From positions 1 through 20,376 of the forward strand of contig JANWHO010000133.1 of the NCBI GenBank assembly GCA_025450375.1: 20,376 nt of DNA, in the 5' to 3' direction. This stretch comes from Chloroflexota bacterium. GTDB taxonomy: Bacteria; Chloroflexota; UBA5177; JANWHV01. A program made the position numbers and the translations under genes. The notes beneath the pieces were generated by a model. It was not told the DNA's origin. It ran no database searches and saw only the letters and a program-made list of their open reading frames with translations. Shown one piece after another: positions 16,377 to 20,376 of this stretch (positions within the stretch are counted from its first letter, which is position 1; each line of letters opens with the position of its first letter).

Positions 16377-16823
16377 TTGGAAACTAGCCCTGATCTGGCC
16401 GTCGAGCAAACCGTGGTCGCCTACCGTCACTTCTGGACGGCGTTGCTGCAATCAGCCGAGCCGATATGGTCTCAGCTCGACCTGACGATTTCGCAGCTCA
16501 AGGGGCTGATCCTCCTTGAGGTGCGGGAAGAGTTGAGTGTGGGTGAAATCGCGGAGGCGCTTGGCACCGGTCGACCCACGGCCAGCATTCTGGTCGAGCA
16601 GTTGGTCCAACTCCGACTGGCCACGCGGACCGAGGATCGCGCGGATCGTCGACGTTCGCTCGTCTGCCTGACCGCGGAGGGGAAAGAATTGGCGGCCAGC
16701 CTGCACTGCCACGACGAGGAGTTTATGCGGGGGATGTTTGAACGCCTGCGGCCGGGTGAGTTAGCGTCGTTGACCGAGGGCCTGAACGCGCTGACCGGCG
16801 CCATGCTTGCCTCCGGCACGTAG
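16377..16823 (+). CDS. MarR-family transcriptional regulator
   Basis: Winged helix-turn-helix DNA-binding protein, 148 residues, usual MarR length. I chose TTG at 16377: AGGAGG (16365-16370) is 6 bases upstream and the protein then starts just before the family's first helix. The frame is open upstream but gives an odd Arg-rich extension; GTG 16362 is the only other close option. Core: LTISQLKGLILL (36-47), SVGEIAEALG (54-63), recognition helix GRPTASILVEQLVQLRL (65-81), wing with the hallmark TEDRADRRRSLVCLTAEG (85-102), then the C-terminal dimer helix. It is the first gene of the MarR-MoxR-DUF58 set and divergent to the kinase, so it probably controls itself, the MoxR pair and perhaps the kinase. 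Ligand unknown. Confidence 0.88.
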   Translation: METSPDLAVEQTVVAYRHFWTALLQSAEPIWSQLDLTISQLKGLILLEVREELSVGEIAEALGTGRPTASILVEQLVQLRLATRTEDRADRRRSLVCLTAEGKELAASLHCHDEEFMRGMFERLRPGELASLTEGLNALTGAMLASGT

Positions 16824-16873
16824 TTCCCTCAATCCCCTCACCGCTTTTGTTTCTCCGAGGAAGGACTGTCTAG

Positions 16874-17905
16874 ATGACCACGCCGCTACCCACCCCCGCA
16901 CTCTCCAATGACTCCGCGGTGCCGACCATGGCACCCGAGGAATTCCAGCGCGTGGCCTCCGATGTGCGGAGCCAGGTCCAATCGGTGATTGTCGGCCAGG
17001 ATGAGGCGGTGGAGGGCACGCTCGTTAGCTTGATCGCGGGCGGTCACGCCCTGCTCGAAGGAGTGCCCGGTCTCGGGAAAACCAGTCTGGTCCGCGCGTT
17101 CGGGCGTGCCCTTGACCTGCAGCACGGGCGGATTCAATTCACGCCGGATTTGATGCCCGCCGATATTACCGGCACCACCGTGCTCACCGAGGATCCGAGC
17201 GGCCGGCGCACGCTCACCTTCCAGCCGGGGCCGGTCTTTGGCAACTTGATCCTTGCCGACGAGATCAATCGAGCCACCCCGAAAACCCAGAGCGCGCTCC
17301 TGGAAGCAATGCAGGAGGGAACGGTCACCCTGGCGAACGTGCGGCGGGAGTTGCCCCAGCCCTTTTGCGTACTCGCGACCCAGAATCCGATCGAACTCCA
17401 GGGTACCTATCCACTCCCCGAGGCGCAGCTCGATCGGTTCCTCCTGAAATTATTCTTTGGCATGCCCTCGCGCGAGGATCTCGACGATATCGTGCTGCGA
17501 ACGGCTGAGATGAGCGATACTCCAGTCCGGCAGGTGGCGGATGCCGGCATGCTGCTGCGCATGCGACGGTTGGCTCATGAGGTGCCCATGGCCCGGCATG
17601 TGGTGGATTACGCGACCAGGATCGTGCTCGCCTTGCAGCCGGGCGCCGCGGATGGCCACGACCTGGTCCGGCGACACGTCCGGTTCGGCCCCAGCCCTCG
17701 CGGCGCGCAGGCCCTTTGCCTCGCGGGTCGGGTCGGGGCATTGCTTGATGGTAGATACAATCTGGCCTTCGCGGACGTACGCTCCATGGCCAAGCCGGCC
17801 CTCCGGCACCGCCTGGTTCTCACGTTCGACGCCCAGCGGCAGGAAATCTCTCCTGATACGATCATCGACGAAGTGATCGCGCGGGTTCCCGAGGAACCGC
17901 GGTGA
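16874..17905 (+). CDS. MoxR-family AAA+ ATPase
   Basis: Cytoplasmic AAA+ chaperone-like ATPase, 343 residues. Start ATG 16874 is preceded by GAGGAAGGA (16857-16865). Motifs: IVGQDEAVEGTLVSLIAGGH (39-58), Walker A GVPGLGKT (63-70), FTPDLMPADITG, FQPGPVFGN, Walker B LILADEINRATPKTQSALLE (125-144), and sensor ATQNPIE.QGTYPLPEAQLDRF (168-189). Length and order are standard. MoxR proteins act with VWA-domain partners in metal insertion or complex maturation; the namesake is needed for methanol dehydrogenase maturation in Paracoccus. The next gene, overlapping by 4 bases, encodes the DUF58 partner. With two quinoprotein genes nearby, a role in maturing them is a reasonable inference; cell-envelope stress roles are the alternative. 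Confidence 0.93.
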   Translation: MTTPLPTPALSNDSAVPTMAPEEFQRVASDVRSQVQSVIVGQDEAVEGTLVSLIAGGHALLEGVPGLGKTSLVRAFGRALDLQHGRIQFTPDLMPADITGTTVLTEDPSGRRTLTFQPGPVFGNLILADEINRATPKTQSALLEAMQEGTVTLANVRRELPQPFCVLATQNPIELQGTYPLPEAQLDRFLLKLFFGMPSREDLDDIVLRTAEMSDTPVRQVADAGMLLRMRRLAHEVPMARHVVDYATRIVLALQPGAADGHDLVRRHVRFGPSPRGAQALCLAGRVGALLDGRYNLAFADVRSMAKPALRHRLVLTFDAQRQEISPDTIIDEVIARVPEEPR

Positions 17906-18873
17906 CCGCGCTGTCGTGGCGCGCGGTCGCGGATCGTATTCGCTCGGCCGGTCGGGAAGGGCGCGCCCAGGCAAGACGAGATGACGAGCTGGAGCCGATT
18001 CTCGACGAGGCTAGCCTGCGCCAATTAATGAGGATTCGTCTGGAAAGCGGGCGCTCGTTTACCGCCTGGTTGACCGGCGAGCGCGCGGGACGGCGGAAGA
18101 TGCAGGCCGTCGAGTTCGAGGATTACCGGGGCTATGTCCCGGGTGATGACTTCAGGCTCATTGACTGGCATGCGTATGCCCGTTTGGGTGATCTCTTCGT
18201 CAAGACATCGCTGAGCGATGAAACCGTATCGGTGTCCTTGCTGGTCGATTGCAGCAACTCCATGGATTGGGGGGCCCCAACCAAGTTTCGCCATGCCAAG
18301 CGCCTCGCCGCTACCCTGGGCGCGCTGGCGCTTATGCACGGCGATCGGGTCCGGGTTTTTGGGCTTGGCGACGACACGGCACTCCCCGGCAGTTCACTCT
18401 ATGGTCAGAGCGGCCTCACCACCCTGAGTGCTGATCTTGAGGCCCTCCCCGTGTTTGGCGGCACCGATCTCCGAGGCAGCGTGGCCACGTTCCAGCGGCT
18501 GGCCGAACCGTATGGGGTGGTCATTCTGTTCAGTGATCTTCTTGTGCCGCTCGATGACATCGAGGCACTGGATACTCTCCATCTCGAAGGGCGGACCCTT
18601 GTCGTCATCCACATCGTGGATCCGGCGGAAGCCGCTCCTACCCTGCAAGGCGCGGTGGAGTTGCGGGATAGTGAAACGGGAGCGGTGTCGCTCGTGTCCA
18701 TTACCGCCGGGGTACGCCGGCAATATGCCGCGCGCTTCCAGGAAAGGATGGCCGCGATCGAGAAGCGAGTATCGACCGGCGACACGCGCTACGTACGGGC
18801 CTCGACCACGGTGTCGCCCATTGACTTTCTGGTGAATGACTTGCGCCGGGAAGGGGTTGTCGCCCAGACCTGA
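17902..18873 (+). CDS. DUF58 / VWA-like protein, MoxR partner
   Basis: 323 residues. The GTG start (17902) overlaps the MoxR stop as GTGA, a sign of translational coupling. The DUF58 signature is clear: EFEDYRGYVPGDDFRLIDWH (71-90) and AYARLGDLFVK. The following segment holds a VWA-type metal site, LLVDCSNSMDWG (113-124), i.e. DxSxS, and a later FGGTDLRGS supplies the Thr. There are no membrane segments, whereas many DUF58 proteins have an N-terminal pair, so this one should be cytosolic. In methylotrophs the DUF58 protein MxaS follows MxaR (MoxR) in the methanol dehydrogenase cluster. No further VWA or transglutaminase-like genes follow; the operon ends 18 bases before the convergent gene at 18892. 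Confidence 0.9.
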   Translation: MTALSWRAVADRIRSAGREGRAQARRDDELEPILDEASLRQLMRIRLESGRSFTAWLTGERAGRRKMQAVEFEDYRGYVPGDDFRLIDWHAYARLGDLFVKTSLSDETVSVSLLVDCSNSMDWGAPTKFRHAKRLAATLGALALMHGDRVRVFGLGDDTALPGSSLYGQSGLTTLSADLEALPVFGGTDLRGSVATFQRLAEPYGVVILFSDLLVPLDDIEALDTLHLEGRTLVVIHIVDPAEAAPTLQGAVELRDSETGAVSLVSITAGVRRQYAARFQERMAAIEKRVSTGDTRYVRASTTVSPIDFLVNDLRREGVVAQT

Positions 18874-18891
18874 CAGTTCCCCCTCGGAGAG

Positions 18892-19410
18892 TCAGGGATG
18901 CGGATTGTTCGAGATCTCCGTGAAGCCCAGCCGGATGGCCGCTCCGTGACCGAGCACAAGCTCCGTGACCATCACGGCGCCCTTGCGGGTAATCAGATTG
19001 AACTTGCCGATCGTCGGACCGGTATAGATTCCCGCGTGGAGGGTAGCGGAGAGCTTCGAGCCGGAGTGGACGAAGCGGGTGAGATAGAGCACGCTGCTCC
19101 CATCCGTCGCGTACACAGCCAGAATCCCGCTTAACTGGAGTCCTTTAAGCCCATGCACGACGCGGCCAAAGATCGTAAGCTCCCCTGACTTGGCGAACCC
19201 CGCGGAAGCTGAAGTAGTGAGCTTATAGCGTCCTTGATAGCTCGCTAGCCCACCCGGCCAGCCAGGGAGGGCTTTGGCGGCGGGCGGGGCGGTCGCCGCC
19301 AGCGCCTGGCCGGCGCCGCGCGGGATCTGGACTGCCAGTGTGAGCAGGATGATCATGGCCGCCGCGCCGCGCAACCGGCGCCAAAGTCCGCCCTGGATGT
19401 CTCTGTTCAT
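18892..19410 (-). CDS. small secreted protein 2, paralogue beside quinoprotein 2
   Basis: 172 residues, ATG 19410 with AAGGGA 8 bases upstream. Twin-Arg-containing n-region (WRRLRG), hydrophobic 17-28, and probable cleavage after ALA near 37-39. The mature part is predicted mostly beta: YQGRYKLTTSASAGFAKSG, then GLQLSGILAVYATDGSSVLY, GIYTGPTIGKFNL, and RKGAVMVTELVLGHGAAIRL. Order and spacing follow the protein at 13131-13619, though identity is low. It lies 36 bases downstream of the quinoprotein 2 stop on the same strand, so they are very likely one operon. No named family recognised. Role inferred from pairing: secreted partner of the quinoprotein. Confidence 0.78.
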   Translation of the reverse strand: MNRDIQGGLWRRLRGAAAMIILLTLAVQIPRGAGQALAATAPPAAKALPGWPGGLASYQGRYKLTTSASAGFAKSGELTIFGRVVHGLKGLQLSGILAVYATDGSSVLYLTRFVHSGSKLSATLHAGIYTGPTIGKFNLITRKGAVMVTELVLGHGAAIRLGFTEISNNPHP

Positions 19411-19446
19411 CTTGGAATCCCTTTCAGTGCTGATGATGCAAGACCC

Positions 19447-20376
19447 TTATTGGCCGGCGGCAGGCAATGGCTTGATCGGCGATCCGCCTAGCTTCATCAC
19501 CAGCACGGCCGCCCCCAACTTGCCCAGACTCTGAGCGCCCGTGACCGCCGAACCACCCAGGACTATGGCGATGTACTCGGTCCCTTTGACCGAATAGACA
19601 ATGGGGGCGGATCCGGTCGCCAGGCCAACATTGGCGGTCCAGAGCGTCTTTCCGGTTCGATCATCGAAGGCATAGAATATCCCGTTCTGGCCCGAGGTGA
19701 AAACGAGGTGGCTGGCGGTCACCGCCGCGCCGCCCACCAACGGAGTCGCCAACTTGAGCTTCCAGAGAAACTTTCCCGTATTCACGTCCACGGCCGAGAA
19801 GGTGCCCGACTTCTGTTTCACCGGGGTTCTGGTTCCAGCGAAGTCCTGCTCTCCGCCGGTCACCTTCTTGGTGAGCTTGAGGATGAAGCAGGCATCAATG
19901 CCGGAGATATACGCGGCATGAGTCAGGGGACTATAGGCCACCGGAGAATAGGGCGAGCCGCCTACCGTGCCGGGGCAGGCCAGGGTTCCCTTGGTGGTGG
20001 GCGGCGGATGATGGACGGTGACGTAGGCGAGCGGCGGGAAGAGTAACTTGCCCGTCGCGGCGTTCAAGATGTAGAAATGGCCATCCTTGCCCGCCTCGCC
20101 AACCGCGTGGACCTTCTTGCCCTGCACGGTGGCGTCGAAGATAGCGACCGGTGACGCGGCGCCGTAGCTCCATTGATCGTGGGGCGTTTCCTGGTAATAC
20201 CAGACGAGCTTGCCGGTCCGGGCATTGAGGGCAAGGATTGAATCCGTGTACAGATTCGCACCGGCGCGTCCTGTACCGAGGAGGACTGGCGATGGGGTGC
20301 CCGTGCCCATATACACGAGCCCCGTGGTGGTGTCGATGGTCGGGGGCATATACACGGCGCCTCCGCCGTGCCGGCC
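19447..20376 (-). CDS. quinoprotein 2 (PQQ-dehydrogenase-like), 5' part outside window
   Basis: The frame is open to the window edge, so the N-terminus and signal peptide are missing; 309 residues are visible. It aligns along its length with the second half of quinoprotein 1: GANLYTDSILALNARTGKLVWYYQETPHDQW against [31 protein letters not shown], and later the GKTLW and GTEYIAIVLGG blades. Where quinoprotein 1 has the metal Asn it has Thr (MGTGTPSP), where it has catalytic WDLD it has WSYG, and where it has DRITGK it has NAATGK. It ends at PLPAAGQ without a cupredoxin domain. It is therefore probably not a standard alcohol dehydrogenase; a non-catalytic propeller, a scaffold or an enzyme with another cofactor geometry are possible. 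It leads an apparent operon with the small secreted gene. Confidence 0.88.
   Translation of the reverse strand, partial: GRHGGGAVYMPPTIDTTTGLVYMGTGTPSPVLLGTGRAGANLYTDSILALNARTGKLVWYYQETPHDQWSYGAASPVAIFDATVQGKKVHAVGEAGKDGHFYILNAATGKLLFPPLAYVTVHHPPPTTKGTLACPGTVGGSPYSPVAYSPLTHAAYISGIDACFILKLTKKVTGGEQDFAGTRTPVKQKSGTFSAVDVNTGKFLWKLKLATPLVGGAAVTASHLVFTSGQNGIFYAFDDRTGKTLWTANVGLATGSAPIVYSVKGTEYIAIVLGGSAVTGAQSLGKLGAAVLVMKLGGSPIKPLPAAGQ

Overview
The window is about 20 kb of dense, GC-rich bacterial chromosome. Intergenic gaps are short, Shine-Dalgarno sites are purine-rich, and GTG or TTG starts occur next to ATG. There is no rRNA, tRNA, insertion sequence or CRISPR array. The mix of genes (FtsX-type exporters with double ATPases, a membrane Ser/Thr kinase with an outside beta-propeller, Asp-box propellers, secreted quinoproteins, MoxR-DUF58) would fit a soil or environmental Chloroflexota-like bacterium. 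That placement is inference from gene content only and is weak.

Left part, 1-5308 (+): an ABC exporter made of a LolD/MacB-type ATPase and a 1125-residue double-FtsX permease. A 22-bp hairpin follows, then a second, nearly duplicate ATPase with no permease of its own. A perfect 17-bp hairpin closes this unit and also faces the end of the next gene.

Middle, 5376-7607: a small tandem ribbon-helix-helix regulator (-) is divergent from a glutamate-dehydrogenase-family gene (+). In the latter all three canonical active-site lysines are replaced. It is followed after 5 bp by a small protein of unknown function.

7701-10489 (-): a secreted GH28-like right-handed beta-helix protein and, downstream of it, a secreted or anchored Asp-box beta-propeller. 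The GH28-like start codon lies in three tandem 16-bp repeats, each carrying an ATG.

Right part, 10654-20376: a quinoprotein locus. It holds a PQQ-type dehydrogenase fused to a blue-copper domain and bearing the extra Asp of lanthanide-type enzymes; a small secreted protein; a membrane Ser/Thr kinase; divergently a MarR-MoxR-DUF58 gene set; then a second small secreted protein, paralogous to the first; and a second, 5'-incomplete quinoprotein whose metal and catalytic positions are substituted. In methylotrophs MoxR and a DUF58 protein (MxaR/MxaS) belong to the methanol dehydrogenase maturation cluster. I therefore infer an exported quinoprotein system with its own maturation factors, a built-in copper electron acceptor and a degenerate sister quinoprotein. 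This is the best candidate in the window for an undescribed system.
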